64,000 bases of DNA from Pseudomonas poae (GTDB lineage: Bacteria > Pseudomonadota > Gammaproteobacteria > Pseudomonadales > Pseudomonadaceae): NCBI GenBank assembly GCA_004000515.1, contig CP034537.1:5904001-5968000 (forward strand), given 5' to 3'. Below are positions 29,543 to 39,650 of the stretch, in pieces. Each line of letters starts with the position of its first letter. Position 1 is the first letter of the stretch. The position numbers and the translations under genes were made by a program. Below the pieces are notes generated by a model. It was not told where the DNA came from and did no database searches. It saw nothing but the letters and a program-made list of their open reading frames with translations.

Positions 29543-30471
29543 TTATGAATCAGATTCACCCTGTGCAGGCGCGACGACTTCGCGTGTGAGGAAGTCGATT
29601 AACGCACGGGCGGCCGCTGATAACTGGCGATGCGGCGCGAAGATCACCGAGAACGGTCGCGACCGCCCCGCCGCCTCTTCAAGCAACAGCACCAGGCGCC
29701 CACTCTGGACCCGCTCGCGGACAATAAAGTCATAAGTCTGGCAGATGCCCAGCCCGTACTCGGCCAGGGACACAATGCCCAGCACATCATCGGACACTTG
29801 AATGCTCGCGTGCGGCAGCCACTCCCGATCTGCGCCCTGTTCGTGAAACAACCACGGACTGACGCGACCACTGCTCGGCATCACAAAGGGCAGGCAGGCA
29901 TGTTCGCACAGGGCGTCCACGTTCAACGGCGTACCGGCGCGGCGTAAATAGTCGGGTGCTGCGACCACGCACAACCTTGCATCCTCCAACTTGCGCCCGA
30001 CCAAGCCACTGTCCGGCAACGGCCCGAGGCGAATAGCCAAGTCGTACCCTTCGGCAGCCAGGTCCACATTGCGATTGCTGATGCTCAACTCGATACGTAC
30101 CTGGGGGTACTGGCGATTGAATTGGCCCAGCAACGCTGGCAACCGGTAGTGCCCATAGGTGGTCGGCACGCTGAGACGCACGCTGCCGGTCAACGCACCC
30201 TCCTGGCCCTGAATGGAGCGCTCGGCATTGTCGATCAATGCAAACGCAGCGCGCGACTGTTCAAGGTAAAGCACCCCGGCTTGAGTCAGGCTCAAGCGCC
30301 GTGTGGTACGCCTTAACAACTGAACGCCCAGGCGTGTTTCCAGGCGTGAAATCGCGCGGCTGACCACCGACGGCGTGGTCGCTAGAAACACCGCCCCGCA
30401 CTCAGGGAGCCCTTTTCGACCACGGTGACGAAAACTTCTACGTCTGCAAGATAATCGAATCGACGGCTCAC
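29543..30471 (-). CDS. LysR-family transcriptional regulator (one frame break)
   Basis: HTH region DYLADVEVFVTVVEKGSLSA joins to VFLATTPSVVSRAISRLE after adding one G at 30394-30397 (CCCC, plus strand). The effector domain follows (LTGSVRLSVPTTYGHYRLPA). The corrected length is 309 residues. The start is GTG 30471 with a strong GGAGG six bases before; no ATG fits better. It is divergent from the DJ-1/PfpI gene, with an inverted repeat between them (30503-30521), so that gene is its likely target. Confidence 0.88.
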
Positions 30472-30502
30472 CTTTGCCTCCAAAGAACAGGTGCTTTTCT
30501 TG

Positions 30503-30521
30503 GTGGCGAGTTTATCGCCAC
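30503..30521. promoter_or_regulatory. Inverted repeat in the divergent LysR/DJ-1 promoter region
   Basis: GTGGCGA-GTTTA-TCGCCAC: perfect 7-bp arms, 5-base spacer. It lies 32 bases upstream of the LysR GTG and 74 bases upstream of the DJ-1/PfpI ATG. LysR proteins bind such dyads between divergent genes. Binding is inferred from position only. Confidence 0.5.
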
Positions 30522-30594
30522 AAAAGGCATGAATATAGTGCGACCAACGATCAGGTGCACGCCGATCATTCCTTTTCTCCCGCTCGGAAATCCC

Positions 30595-31454
30595 ATGCGC
30601 ACTCTCAGCCGACTCGCCCTTGCAATGACCGTTTTCACCACAGCGCTTCACGCCCAGGCCGCTAACGTTTTGGTGGTGTTATCGGACGCCGACCACCTCG
30701 ACCTCAAGGACAACAAGGTGTTTTCCACCGGTTTTTACCTGAACGAATTGATGCAGCCGGTAAAACTGCTGCTCGATGCCGGACACTCGATCACCTTTGC
30801 CACCCCAACGGGCAAGGCCCCACGTTGGACAAGTCTTCCTCGGACAAGGCGTATTTCAACAATGATGCAGCGGCCCTGCAGGTGCACAAGGTCATGTTGG
30901 AGAGGCTCAAGATTACTTCGCCGGGCGAGTCACCGGTGATCAGCCTGTCGCGGGTCGAGCAGATTGGCTATGAGCACTTTGACGCCGTGTACATACCGGG
31001 TGGCCATGCACCGATGCAAGACCTGCTCAACAGCGCCGAACTGGGCAAACTGCTGAACGACTTCCATGCCAACAACAAGACCACCGCCCTGGTGTGCCAT
31101 GGCCCGATTGCCTTGCTGTCGACCCTACCCAACGCGAGTGACTTCACTCGGCAGCTGGAAAAAGGCAACCCTGTCGCGGCCTCAGGCTGGACCTACGCCG
31201 GCTATCGATTCACGGTCATCAGCAACCAGGAAGAAGAAATCGCCAAGGGTCTGCTGAACGGTGGTGTCATGAAGTTCTATCCGCAAACAGCGCTGCAAGA
31301 GGCCGGCGGCACCTTCACCAGCAACACCACGCCGTGGACCAGCCACGTGGTGATCGACCGGGAACTGGTGACCGGGCAAAACCCGGCCTCGGCACTCGAT
31401 GTGGGCAAGGCGATCCTGGAGCGACTCCCCGCGGTGCGCCCCGCCAAAGGCTGA
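30595..31454 (+). CDS. DJ-1/PfpI-family protein with signal peptide (one frame break)
   Basis: A Sec signal peptide (MRTLSRLALAMTVFTTALHA, cleavage near AQA) precedes a type-1 glutamine amidotransferase-like domain: NVLVVLSDADHL, VYIPGGHAPMQDL and the nucleophile elbow TALVCHGPIALL with Cys-His. It resembles Hsp31/glyoxalase-III-type proteins. The frame breaks at CCCC (30818-30821); adding one base reads GKAPTLDKSSSDKAYF and gives 286 residues. Predicted export makes it a periplasmic member of a mainly cytosolic family. It is divergent from the LysR gene. Confidence 0.82.
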
Positions 31455-31596
31455 TCGCGGCCGACCCGTGCGTCAGTTGTGCATTTGAATCAAGACTATT
31501 GTGCCGTGCGATGCATTTTTCTCCCCTGTGGAGGCAGGGATACTAGGGGTATCACCCTTGAAAATGCCCTGCTTCCAGCACGGCGCAGGAGACTTG

Positions 31597-32528
31597 ATGA
31601 ACACCCATTTTCAACGCTTGCTCGGTGCTGGCAATTTCTCGATTGGCCTGGAATTGCCGCTGGACAACGACTGGTCCATCACTGGCCAACGGCTGCGAGT
31701 GGCAGAAAAACGCCCATTCGGCGTGCCTGACCTCAAGCAGCATGCGCAATTGGCTCGCTTGGCCGACACCCGTGGCTTTCGTGCCCTATGGGTGCGTGAC
31801 GTGCCGGTGTATGACGCCCATTTCGGCGACGCGGCTCAGGTATTCGAGACCTTCTCTTACCTGGGTTACTTAGCCGGTATCACCGACAACATCATGCTGG
31901 GAACAGCGGCGGTCGTGCTGCCGTTACGCCAACCGTGGCTGACGCTCAAGGCTGCCAACAGTATCGATGAACTGAGCGGCGGACGCCTCCTGCTAGGCGT
32001 GGCCAGTGGCGACCGGCCCATGGAGTACCCGTTGTTCGGTGTCGACTACGACCAACGCGGCGCGCTCTTTCGCAGTGCCGTCGAACGGCTGAGAAGCCAA
32101 GGCGCAGGGTACTTGCCCGAGGGTGCCGAGTTGCTGCCGCAGCGTGAGGAAGCCTTCCGCTGCTGGTGGCCGGGCTGGGTCAACAATCGCCGAACTGGAT
32201 CGGCGCCAACATGGATGCATGGCTCGCCTACCCCGGCACGGCACAAGAGCACCGTCGCCGCGTAGGCGTGTGGCGTGAAGTGGGCGGTGACAAACCCTAC
32301 ATCACGTTCCTGCACTTGGACCTTGAAGCCGACCCGCATGCGCCCTTCAAACCCCTGCGCTTCGGTGGGCGCGGCGGGCGAAACGCATTGATCGATGAAC
32401 TTCAGGCACTGCGCCAAGCCGGGGTGCAGCATGTGGGTTTGCACCTGCGCCACAGTGGCCGACCCTTGATGGAAGTGATGGAGGAACTTGCCGAGTACGT
32501 ACTGCCCCGGTTTCACACCGACGCTTAA
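31597..32528 (+). CDS. Luciferase-like (LLM class) flavin oxidoreductase (one frame break)
   Basis: TIM-barrel, FMN/F420-type monooxygenase family. ALWVRDVPVYDAHFGDA, IMLGTAAVVLPLRQPWL and LSGGRLLLGVASGDRP match the BA3436-type (TIGR03571) subgroup. The frame breaks near 32154-32158 (EEAFPLLVAGLGQQ restored by one base), giving 310 residues. AGGAG precedes ATG 31597; the in-frame upstream ATG at 31501 lacks family similarity. It follows the DJ-1 gene by 142 bp. The substrate is unknown. Confidence 0.85.
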
Positions 32529-32667
32529 GGGCATTTTCATTTCGGGCGTGAATGCTGAACAATTTCACGCTGATATCAATCGAAATGATCAGCCCCAAAG
32601 CGCCGGATAAACCCGTCGCGACTATATTGCCGATCCCCCACCAGCGGGCGTCAAAACCTGGCGTGGG

Positions 32668-33089
32668 TCAAAGCGTCCTCTGCTTGGCGTTGAAACACAC
32701 CAGGTCAATTTCCACCAACGCACTACGCCCCAACCGAGTGACACCCACGGTGGTGCGCGACGGGAGCTTTGCGGGTTATTGAAGTGCTCTACGTACACCG
32801 TGTTGAACGCCGCGAAGTCGTTGTCGTAGTCGCTGAGGTAGATGCGCACAAACACGGTGTCATCCAGGCTATAGCCGGCATGCTTGACGATGCGGTGCAA
32901 GTTCTCGAAACACAGCTGCGCTTGTGCTTCGATACCGTCGCGCAAATCGGCCGCAGGGTCATCGGGGTCGGTGGGCAATTGCCCGGTAACGTATAGCCAG
33001 CCATCGGCCTGGACCGCATGGGAATACATGGCCGAGGGCGGTGGCGGGCTGGCATTGGGGACAACGTGGTGCAGCGTGTCATGGGTCAT
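32668..33089 (-). CDS. RidA/YjgF-family enamine/imine deaminase (one frame break)
   Basis: Small cytoplasmic protein, 140 residues after correction. LYVTGQLPTDPDDP, the FENLHRIVKHAGYSLDDTV segment and the C-terminal VTRLGRSALVEIDLVCF are family hallmarks, but the expected Arg of RidA is in the frame-shifted part (VGVTRLG). One A is missing near 32768-32770. RidA proteins hydrolyse reactive enamines/imines to ketones and ammonia. It lies 24 bp after the DUF1116 gene at the end of the ABC operon, suggesting an amine-containing transported substrate. Confidence 0.85.
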
Positions 33090-33113
33090 GTGTAGGGTCC
33101 TCAAGTAGAAAAG

Positions 33114-34301
33114 TTAGAGCGCCGCCAGCGCAGCCTGAAAGCATTCCACCGGCGCGAGTGCCACGCCAATGCCAACCCAGCCGGTTACGCCGTCGCGATG
33201 GGCAATGCCTGTATGAATACGCAGAGGCTCCCCGCTGCTACCACGGCTCGGGCATCCAGCCCAGCACCCGCGCCGTCGACACCGGCCAGCGCCGGGGCAA
33301 TCAGCGGATGCTGGCCGGTGAACAGCTGGCGCATGCGGCGTCCTGTCGCCTCGGCCTGCGTCCAGTCTTGCCCCATCAGCCGTGCCAACTCGGGCGCTGC
33401 GTGGGCGATGGTGCCGCCCAGGCCGTAGGCTTCGACGATGGCGCTGTCGCCCAGGTCGGGCTGGCCATCGCTTGGCTGGTGTGGGGAAGAAGCAGCCGTG
33501 TGGCTGAGTGGCCGCATGGGTAAACCAGCGTTGCCCTGCCCCGGCGATGCGCACGCCGCAGTGCACACCATTGCGCGCAATGGCAGTGATAATCGACGAA
33601 CCCTGGATACCACTGGCGCGGTCCAGGGACAGCTTGGCGGCGGCCATGGCGTAATTCAGAAAGTGCTGCGGGTTGCCCAGCAACCATTGGCGCACTGCGG
33701 ATTGAAGGCCTGGCAACTGCTGTGCAAATGCATACATCGCGCCGACGTTGCGTTGGTGAGTGTCATCCCCTAACGCCACGCCCTGGGCAATCAGCGGCAA
33801 TAGTGGTAACCCTTCGGCGGGCAATGCCTTGATGAGGCTTGGGCCAATCACCCGGTCGAGATAATCGAGCTGCTCGGCGATCACGCTGTCATAGCAACCA
33901 AACCGCAGCGCGCGGCGCCCGGACTCGGCAAGGGTGGCGTGAACCACTTCGTTGCCCGCACGGTTCTCGATGCGCATCAGCAACTGGCCAGGGCGCACCA
34001 CACCCGCCATGGGCGAGACGGTACCCAGGTCGTGATTGGCGTGCAGGATGATCTCGCCGTCGAGAATCAGCCGCCGGGCGCCGCCCAGATCGCCCGCCCA
34101 ACCTTCGTGCAACGCCGCGCCGGCCAGAGCGTTGAGCACTACGGGTGGGATCTGGCTGGCCTGCGCGAACGGCGGCCCGGCATGCCCCAAATGTCCGGCT
34201 TGCAGCCCCAGGGCAGACGACGCGGTTTGCGCGCCGACCAGCACCGGCTCGGTGGCGAGAATGCGTTCTACCGCCAGCGTATTGGCATGCGCTTCAGACA
34301 T
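33114..34301 (-). CDS. DUF1116-family protein, YlbE/AllG-like (three frame breaks)
   Basis: Expected family segments are present: [15 protein letters not shown], PIIRxR-like [56 protein letters not shown] and [17 protein letters not shown]. Breaks lie near 33487 and 33470 (missing bases inside FFPHTSQADGQPDLG) and at 33230-33233 (CCCC, one base missing). Three missing bases sum to a codon, so the ORF stays open with a scrambled middle. The corrected length is 396 residues. E. coli YlbE, a relative, belongs to the oxamate carbamoyltransferase set as I recall. The function here is unproven. It overlaps the ABC ATPase stop by 8 bp. Confidence 0.8.
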   Translation of the reverse strand: MSEAHANTLAVERILATEPVLVGAQTASSALGLQAGHLGHAGPPFAQASQIPPVVLNALAGAALHEGWAGDLGGARRLILDGEIILHANHDLGTVSPMAGVVRPGQLLMRIENRAGNEVVHATLAESGRRALRFGCYDSVIAEQLDYLDRVIGPSLIKALPAEGLPLLPLIAQGVALGDDTHQRNVGAMYAFAQQLPGLQSAVRQWLLGNPQHFLNYAMAAAKLSLDRASGIQGSSIITAIARNGVHCGVRIAGAGQRWFTHAATQPHGCFFPTPAKRWPARPGRQRHRRSLRPGRHHRPRSARVGTADGARLDAGRGDRTPHAPAVHRPASADCPGAGRCRRRGCWAGCPSRGSSGEPLRIHTGIAHRDGVTGWVGIGVALAPVECFQAALAAL

Positions 34302-35091
34302 GTTGTGCGACCGCTGCGGGATGGCGATGGGAAAGAAACTCCTGGGCGCGACGGGTTTGCGGCGCACTGAAAAAAGCCGCCGGGGTAGCCGTCTCGACAA
34401 TCCGCCCGTGGTCCATGAACACAATACGGTCGGCGCTGCGTCGGGCGAACTCCATCTCGTGGGTGACCACCACCATGGTCATACCTGCCTGAGCAAGGAA
34501 TTGCATGATCGACAGCACCTCGCTGACGCGCTCTGGGTCGAGGGCACTGGTGGGCTCATCGAACAGCAGCAACTGCGGTTTACTGGCCAACGCACGGGCG
34601 ATGCCGACACGTTGTTTCTGCCCGCCGGACAAGGTGGCCGGGTACACATCGGCTTTGTCGCTCAGGCCCACCTTGGCCAGCAACTCCAGCGCTTCGGTGC
34701 GCACTTCGGCCTTGGGTCGGCGCTGCACATGCAGCGGCGCCTCCATGACGTTTTGGAGCACGGTGAGGTGTGGCCACAACGCAAAATTCTGGAACACCAT
34801 GCCGGTTTGGGTGCGGATGTGGGCAATATTGCGCTCCGACATCTTGCCGCCGTCCTGGTTGAAACCGATGCGCTGGCCGGCGATCTGAATGCTCCCGGAG
34901 TCCGGGACTTCGAGCCAGTTGAGGCAGCGCAGCAAGGTCGACTTGCCCGCGCCCGAAGGCCCAAGCAAGCACACGGTTTCACCGACCGTCACCTGCAAGT
35001 CGATGTCATGCAGTACCGGTCGCCCGGCGAAACTTTTATTCAACCCCGTCACCTGCAACGCAGTCGGGGTCGGGCCATTCAAGGACGTCAT
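34294..35091 (-). CDS. Polar amino-acid ABC transporter ATP-binding protein
   Basis: Intact, 265 residues from ATG 35091 (ATGA overlap with the permease stop). Walker [10 protein letters not shown], signature LSGGQKQR, Walker [15 protein letters not shown] and the switch His in [12 protein letters not shown] are all present. It belongs to the GlnQ/HisP class. The segment [19 protein letters not shown] is usual for this class. It energises the two permeases encoded upstream. The C-terminus overlaps DUF1116 by 8 bp, suggesting the substrate is processed by that enzyme. Confidence 0.93.
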   Translation of the reverse strand: MTSLNGPTPTALQVTGLNKSFAGRPVLHDIDLQVTVGETVCLLGPSGAGKSTLLRCLNWLEVPDSGSIQIAGQRIGFNQDGGKMSERNIAHIRTQTGMVFQNFALWPHLTVLQNVMEAPLHVQRRPKAEVRTEALELLAKVGLSDKADVYPATLSGGQKQRVGIARALASKPQLLLFDEPTSALDPERVSEVLSIMQFLAQAGMTMVVVTHEMEFARRSADRIVFMDHGRIVETATPAAFFSAPQTRRAQEFLSHRHPAAVAQHV

Positions 35092-35747
35092 TGGTAGCGC
35101 TCCGCCTTGCGCCGCAGCACCGACACCGCAAGTTCGATGACGACGCAAATCAGCCAATAGAAAAACACCGCCGAGAACAACGCGGCGAAGGGAATGTAGT
35201 AGTTCGATTGCAGGCTGTTGGCGGCCGAGGTCAGCTCAGGCACGGCAATGATGGTCAGGAACGAAGTGTCCTTGACCACTTGAATCATCTGGTTGCCCAA
35301 GGCCGGTGCGCTGCTGGTCCACAGGTTCGGCAGGATCAGCCGTCGCGCCAGCAACACACCACGAAACCCGAAAGCCAGCCCCGCCTCGATTTCTTCACGG
35401 GGCCGCGCCAGCCAGCCGGCGCGCAAGATCTCTGCGACATAGGCGCTGTGGTACAGCAACAACGCCAGCAAACCGGACTCGATATTGCTCAGGCGCAGCC
35501 CGAAAGACGGCAGGCCGTAGTACACCAGGTACGCCAGCAAGAGGAACGGCGTGCAACGCATCAACTCGATAAAGCCGCGCAGAACCGACGCTAGCAGGCG
35601 ATGGCGGCTCATCAGCAGCATCGTCAGGCCGCACCCTATCAGCAGCGAAAACGCCCCGGCTGCCAGCGACAACACCACGGTCAGCGCGGCACCGTCCAGC
35701 AGGTCGCCGACGTGTTCCCACGCCACCGCAAATTCACGGGCGATCAT
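35088..35747 (-). CDS. Amino-acid ABC transporter permease, HisM/GlnP class
   Basis: Intact, 219 residues with about five helices. The family signature is clear: [40 protein letters not shown] and the EAA loop ending [16 protein letters not shown]. It overlaps by 4 bp (ATGA) at both ends, with the other permease upstream and the ATPase downstream. The two permeases probably form a heterodimer in the inner membrane. Confidence 0.92.
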   Translation of the reverse strand: MIAREFAVAWEHVGDLLDGAALTVVLSLAAGAFSLLIGCGLTMLLMSRHRLLASVLRGFIELMRCTPFLLLAYLVYYGLPSFGLRLSNIESGLLALLLYHSAYVAEILRAGWLARPREEIEAGLAFGFRGVLLARRLILPNLWTSSAPALGNQMIQVVKDTSFLTIIAVPELTSAANSLQSNYYIPFAALFSAVFFYWLICVVIELAVSVLRRKAERYQ

Positions 35748-36398
35748 GCGAGGCGCGCCTTGTGTTGACGTTCGAGATAACGCTGCAACGCCACCACCAG
35801 CCAGATGATCACGATGTACAGCAGCAGCGCCGCAATCAATGGCGGCAACGGTCGGTAGGTGTTGGCGCCGATGCGCACCGCCGTGCGGGTCAGCTCGACA
35901 ATGCCGATCACCGCCACCGCCGGGCTGTTCTTGATCAGGATGGTCATTTCATTGACCAGCATCGGCAGCACCTGACGGCCGACCTGGGGCAATACGATGC
36001 GCCGCAGACGCAATACCGCGCCCATGCCGCCGGCCTTTGCCGCGTCCACCTGGTCGCGGGGAAACTGCGCAAAGCCGCCGCGCCAGATTTCGCAATTGAA
36101 GGCCGAGGTATTGATGCTCATGGCGAGGATCGCGGCCGCCGGTGCCGAGATGTCAAAGCCCAGCGCCGGGGTAATGAAGAACACCGCCAGCGCCAGGATC
36201 AGCAAGGGCGTGGCGCGGATCACGCTGATGTAGGCCGCCAGCAGCGGGCCCAGCAGTGGTACCTGCCGACGCCGTAACAACGCCAGGCCCAAGCCGAACA
36301 CCTGGCCGAGGGCGATGGAAATCGCCGTCAGCCCCTAACGTCACCAGCGCGCCCAACAGCAAGGCGCCTGGTTCAAGGCCCCATTGTGTGAAGTTCAT
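35744..36398 (-). CDS. Amino-acid ABC transporter permease, second subunit (one frame break)
   Basis: MNFTQWGLEPGALLLGALVT begins the protein; an extra base at CCCC (36332-36335, plus strand) shifts the frame. After removal the sequence reads LGLTAISIALGQVFGLGLAL and then the class signature VIRATPLLILALAVFFITPA and CEIWRGGFAQFPRDQVDAA. The corrected length is 217 residues. It starts 10 bp after the binding-protein stop, with GAG before the ATG. Confidence 0.88.
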
Positions 36399-36408
36399 GG
36401 GGGCTCAA

Positions 36409-37269
36409 TCAGTATTCGGAGACGAAATGCGCCGGCGGCTCAGGGAATACCGTGCCAAACCACTTTTGCTGCAGTTGGGCGATGTCACCGTTCTTGCGCT
36501 CCTTGTCGAGGAAGGCGTTCAGGTAGTCGAGCACGCTCTGGTTACCCTTGGCCACGCCCCAGGCGACATAGGTCTTGCTTGATACCGCCTGCCCCAGTTC
36601 GAACACACCGGGCTTTTCCTTGAGCAAGGCATTGAGCCCGACGATGTTGTTGACCACGTAATCGGTGCGGCCCAACGCCAGGTCCTGATACGCCTCGGGG
36701 TACGAGGTGTACTGGACGATCTTGCCGAGTTTGCCACCGCTGGCAGCGAGCAGCTTTTCCAGTTCCGGCAGACGTTGATACATCGCACTCCCCGCCTGGA
36801 TGCCCAGGGTCAGGCCGTTGAGGTCCGCCACGCTTTTGATCCGATCATCGCCCTGGCGCTTGAGGTAAAACACCGTGGCTTCAGCAATCGGCGTGGTGAA
36901 ATCCAGCGACTGCTGACGCTCACGGGTGATCAGCAACCCGGTAATCGCCGCGTCGTACTTGCCACTGACCACGCCTGCGAGCAGCCCGGTGAACGGCATG
37001 ATTTGCTGATGCACATCCAGTGGGCCAGCAGCCTTGAGCTTTTGCACCAGCTCGTTATCGAAGCCGCTGGGCTTGCCGTTGTCGACGAATTCGAACGGGC
37101 GGAATTCATCTTCAGTGGCCACTGACAGGTAGCCGCGTTGCTTGACCTCATCCAGGGTCGCAGCCTGCGTCAGCAACGGGGACAGAAGGGTGGTGAGCGC
37201 CAAAACCATGCGCAAGGAACGTCCATGACCAGGCTTGCGGCCTGCGTGAGCGAAAGAAAACACTGTCAT
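36409..37269 (-). CDS. Periplasmic amino-acid-binding protein (family 3)
   Basis: Intact, 286 residues from ATG 37269. A long positively charged n-region precedes the hydrophobic core MVLALTTLLSPLLTQAA, cleaved near QAA. Family-3 motifs are GYLSVATEDEFRPFEFVDNG, GKYDAAITGLLITRERQQSL, DFTTP and GRTDYVVNN. The ligand is unknown; the coupled RidA and DUF1116 genes suggest a nitrogen-rich compound. It is the first gene of the operon. An inverted repeat (37347-37370) lies about 80 bases upstream of the start. Confidence 0.92.
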   Translation of the reverse strand: MTVFSFAHAGRKPGHGRSLRMVLALTTLLSPLLTQAATLDEVKQRGYLSVATEDEFRPFEFVDNGKPSGFDNELVQKLKAAGPLDVHQQIMPFTGLLAGVVSGKYDAAITGLLITRERQQSLDFTTPIAEATVFYLKRQGDDRIKSVADLNGLTLGIQAGSAMYQRLPELEKLLAASGGKLGKIVQYTSYPEAYQDLALGRTDYVVNNIVGLNALLKEKPGVFELGQAVSSKTYVAWGVAKGNQSVLDYLNAFLDKERKNGDIAQLQQKWFGTVFPEPPAHFVSEY

Positions 37270-37346
37270 GAGGATCAACCTGTAGAGGGTGCTGCCATGT
37301 GGGGGGAATGGCAGCGAGCGTAGCGGTGATTTTTAAGGCCGGAAAA

Positions 37347-37370
37347 GAATATCGAGATCTATTGATATTC
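37347..37370. promoter_or_regulatory. Inverted repeat upstream of the amino-acid ABC operon
   Basis: GAATATC (37347-37353) and GATATTC (37364-37370) are perfect 7-bp arms separated by 10 bases, 78-101 bases upstream of the binding-protein start on the minus strand. The spacing fits an operator dyad such as those used by LysR-type regulators. The regulator is not identified. Confidence 0.45.
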
Positions 37371-37441
37371 AAAAAAGCATGCTTGAGCGACTGCGCACGC
37401 AGCATCGGCAAATTCGCCTTTGGTGCCACCTGAACACGCCG

Positions 37442-38275
37442 TCACGCCAACCCGGCCAATTGCGCACTGTCCCGCCACAGTTGCTGCGCAACATCCTCAC
37501 GGCGTGCCAGTTCAGAAGGCTCGGGCCACGTCAGCTCGCCTCTCTCAAGTGAGGCATACAGATGCCCGGCAGGCGGTACGATGCGCCCCAGTGCAAGATC
37601 TGCCAGGACTTGCCCGGCGCGCAGGCGCGCGGCCTCTGCCAGCTGCGGGCTTGAAGTCGGCAGTGTGCCGGCTGGCAGGTTTCGCCCAAGGCCGGTGCCG
37701 GGAATATACCCAGGGTTGTACGCGATCACGCGGGCCTCGGACACCGCCGCGAAAGCACGCGCCGTCAACAGGTTGCACAACTTCGACGTGGCATAGGCAC
37801 GAAACCCGGATTCGAACGCCAGCGCCCCAGACAGCGTTTTTTCAAGGGCCTGGTGCGCCAGTTGGCTCGCATCGACATAGGGAAACGGCGCGACCGGACT
37901 GAACATCGGGTCATGGGTATTGCTGGTGGTCAGCACCACAGTCGCGTGACGTGCCAACGCCGGGGCAAGCAGACGCAGCAGCACATAATGACCCAGATGG
38001 TTGACCGCAAACGTGGTTTCATAACCGTCTATGGTGCGAGCCTGCGTGGGAAAGCTGAGCCCTGCATTCAATACCAGGGCATCGATCTTTGTTTCGCCCA
38101 GGGTATCGAGCAGGTGCCCGGCGAAACGCCTGACACTGTTCAAACTGGCCAGCTCCAACGGCCAACGGGATTGCCGACCGCCCAGGATGAGCCGGTTGCC
38201 CGGGATCGCGCTCAGCCGCTGTGCTGCCGCCTCCCCTAGCCCGAAAGTCCCGCCTGTCATGATGATTGTGCTCAT
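37442..38275 (-). CDS. Short-chain dehydrogenase/reductase
   Basis: Intact, 277 residues. The cofactor motif GGTFGLGEAAAQRL is followed by VLNAGLSFP, Tyr-x-x-x-Lys in YATSKLCNLL and VIAYNPGYIPGTGLGRNLP. It resembles the retinol-dehydrogenase-like SDR group found in plants and bacteria. Its ATG overlaps the pirin stop (ATGA), so it is in the DoxX-pirin-SDR operon. The substrate is unknown. Confidence 0.88.
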   Translation of the reverse strand: MSTIIMTGGTFGLGEAAAQRLSAIPGNRLILGGRQSRWPLELASLNSVRRFAGHLLDTLGETKIDALVLNAGLSFPTQARTIDGYETTFAVNHLGHYVLLRLLAPALARHATVVLTTSNTHDPMFSPVAPFPYVDASQLAHQALEKTLSGALAFESGFRAYATSKLCNLLTARAFAAVSEARVIAYNPGYIPGTGLGRNLPAGTLPTSSPQLAEAARLRAGQVLADLALGRIVPPAGHLYASLERGELTWPEPSELARREDVAQQLWRDSAQLAGLA

Positions 38276-38969
38276 GCTCCAAACACCTCAACCAGTATCA
38301 CTTCGGTATCGTCGATGGCCTCGACAACCAGCCGGGATTCCAGCGTGATCGCCAGACCGTCGCCCGCTTCAACCCTCGCTTGGTTGACCTTCACTGCACC
38401 GAGCGTCGGCACCAGATAGCCCTGGCCGGCCATCGAATAGTTCAAGCGCTGACGCGCCTTAAGCGTTGCGCCGAGCACCCGTGCATCGGCGCGGATCGGC
38501 AATGCGTCCTGATCGGACGGCATCCCGCTGGCCAGCACGGCCCATTGACCTGTACGGTCCGCCTTCGGAAAGGGCGTGAGCCCCAACGGGGAAGCCCACC
38601 GTTTTCGCGCGGTCGCAGCCAGATCTGGAACAGCCTTAACGGCACATCTTCTGCGTTGCGTTCTTCATGCCGAATCCCGGTGCCGGCACTCATCACCTGC
38701 ACATCGCCAGCCTCGGTACGGCCTTGGCCGCCAGCACTGTCCCGATGCGTCACCGCCCCCTCCAAGACGTAGGAAACGATCTCCATGTTTTCGTGACCAT
38801 GGATCGGAAAACCGCTGTCAGGGGCGATCAGGTCATCATTCCAGACCACCAGTGGCCCCAACGGACGATGAGCGGGATTGCCGCCGGCCGTTACCGTGAA
38901 GTGATGACGGGCGTTAAGCCAGCCATAGTCGGCGCCGCCAAGATCGGCCTTGAGTCGATGCTCTAACAT
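38272..38969 (-). CDS. Pirin-family protein (one frame break)
   Basis: Bicupin. The metal-binding His and Glu are in PIHGHENMEIVSYVLEGAVTH and in the later GTGIRHEERN. The frame breaks at GGGG (38588-38591): one base missing in ENGGLPPLGLTPFPKAD. The corrected length is 232 residues. Some pirins are quercetin dioxygenases, while others are regulators of metabolism. It is the middle gene of a leftward operon with DoxX upstream and the SDR downstream. Confidence 0.88.
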
Positions 38970-39047
38970 TTCAGTTCCTGTAGGCGCGGCTGATTGCCGC
39001 GTGAAGAGGCCGACGTTGCCCGCTTGGGTAACCTGAAAATGGGCGTA

Positions 39048-39488
39048 TCAACGGCGGCGAGCATCAAGACTGAAACGACCGGCACCAAACGCCACGATCT
39101 GCAACAGGCCGCCCGCCATCGCAATGTTCTTGAAGAAGTGGATGAATTGGTTCTGGTCTCCCAGTGCATTGTGGAAAGCCAATGCGGTGACCACGCTGAA
39201 CAGCGCCAGACCTGCAGCGACCAGACGGGTGCGATAACCCGCGATCAGCGCCAGGCCACCGCCCACTTCAACGATGATTGCCAGCACCAGCGCTACCTGC
39301 GGAAGCGGCAGCCCGACGGAACTGATGTAACCGACCATCATGGCGGGAGCGGCGAGTTTCGAAACGCCAGAGAGGATAAAGATAGCGCTGAGCAATACGC
39401 GGCCAATCAACGAGGCCGAGTCTTGAGTCACGTCGGCGCGGTTGTGTTCGGCGTTGGCTGCCAGGACGGAGCCTTGAGAGGTAGACAT
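39048..39488 (-). CDS. DoxX-family membrane protein
   Basis: Intact, 146 residues with four hydrophobic helices (SLIGRVLLSAIFILSGVSKL, VALVLAIIVEVGGGLALIAG and two more), typical of the DoxX/YphA type. The role is uncharacterised; some members take part in thiosulfate metabolism or redox sensing. It starts the leftward operon and is divergent from the LysR gene at 39651. Confidence 0.88.
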   Translation of the reverse strand: MSTSQGSVLAANAEHNRADVTQDSASLIGRVLLSAIFILSGVSKLAAPAMMVGYISSVGLPLPQVALVLAIIVEVGGGLALIAGYRTRLVAAGLALFSVVTALAFHNALGDQNQFIHFFKNIAMAGGLLQIVAFGAGRFSLDARRR

Positions 39489-39595
39489 AGGGTATTTCCT
39501 TCAACGGGAAGCGGTTCGACATGAACCGTCGTGTTGAAGAAATGTTGCGCCCCGCCAGCTAATCTTAATAGCGGGTTAATTTAGATCATTAGGTT

Positions 39596-39606
39596 CGATT
39601 AAATCG
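39596..39606. promoter_or_regulatory. Short palindrome in the divergent DoxX/LysR promoter region
   Basis: CGATT-A-AATCG, perfect 5-bp arms around one base, about 45 bases upstream of the LysR start and 108 bases from the DoxX start. LysR regulators commonly bind such sites to control the divergent operon. Short arms make a chance match possible. Confidence 0.35.
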
Positions 39607-39650
39607 GCAAGCTATCCTGCATCACCCCCCGTACGCTTGAGGAAATAGAC

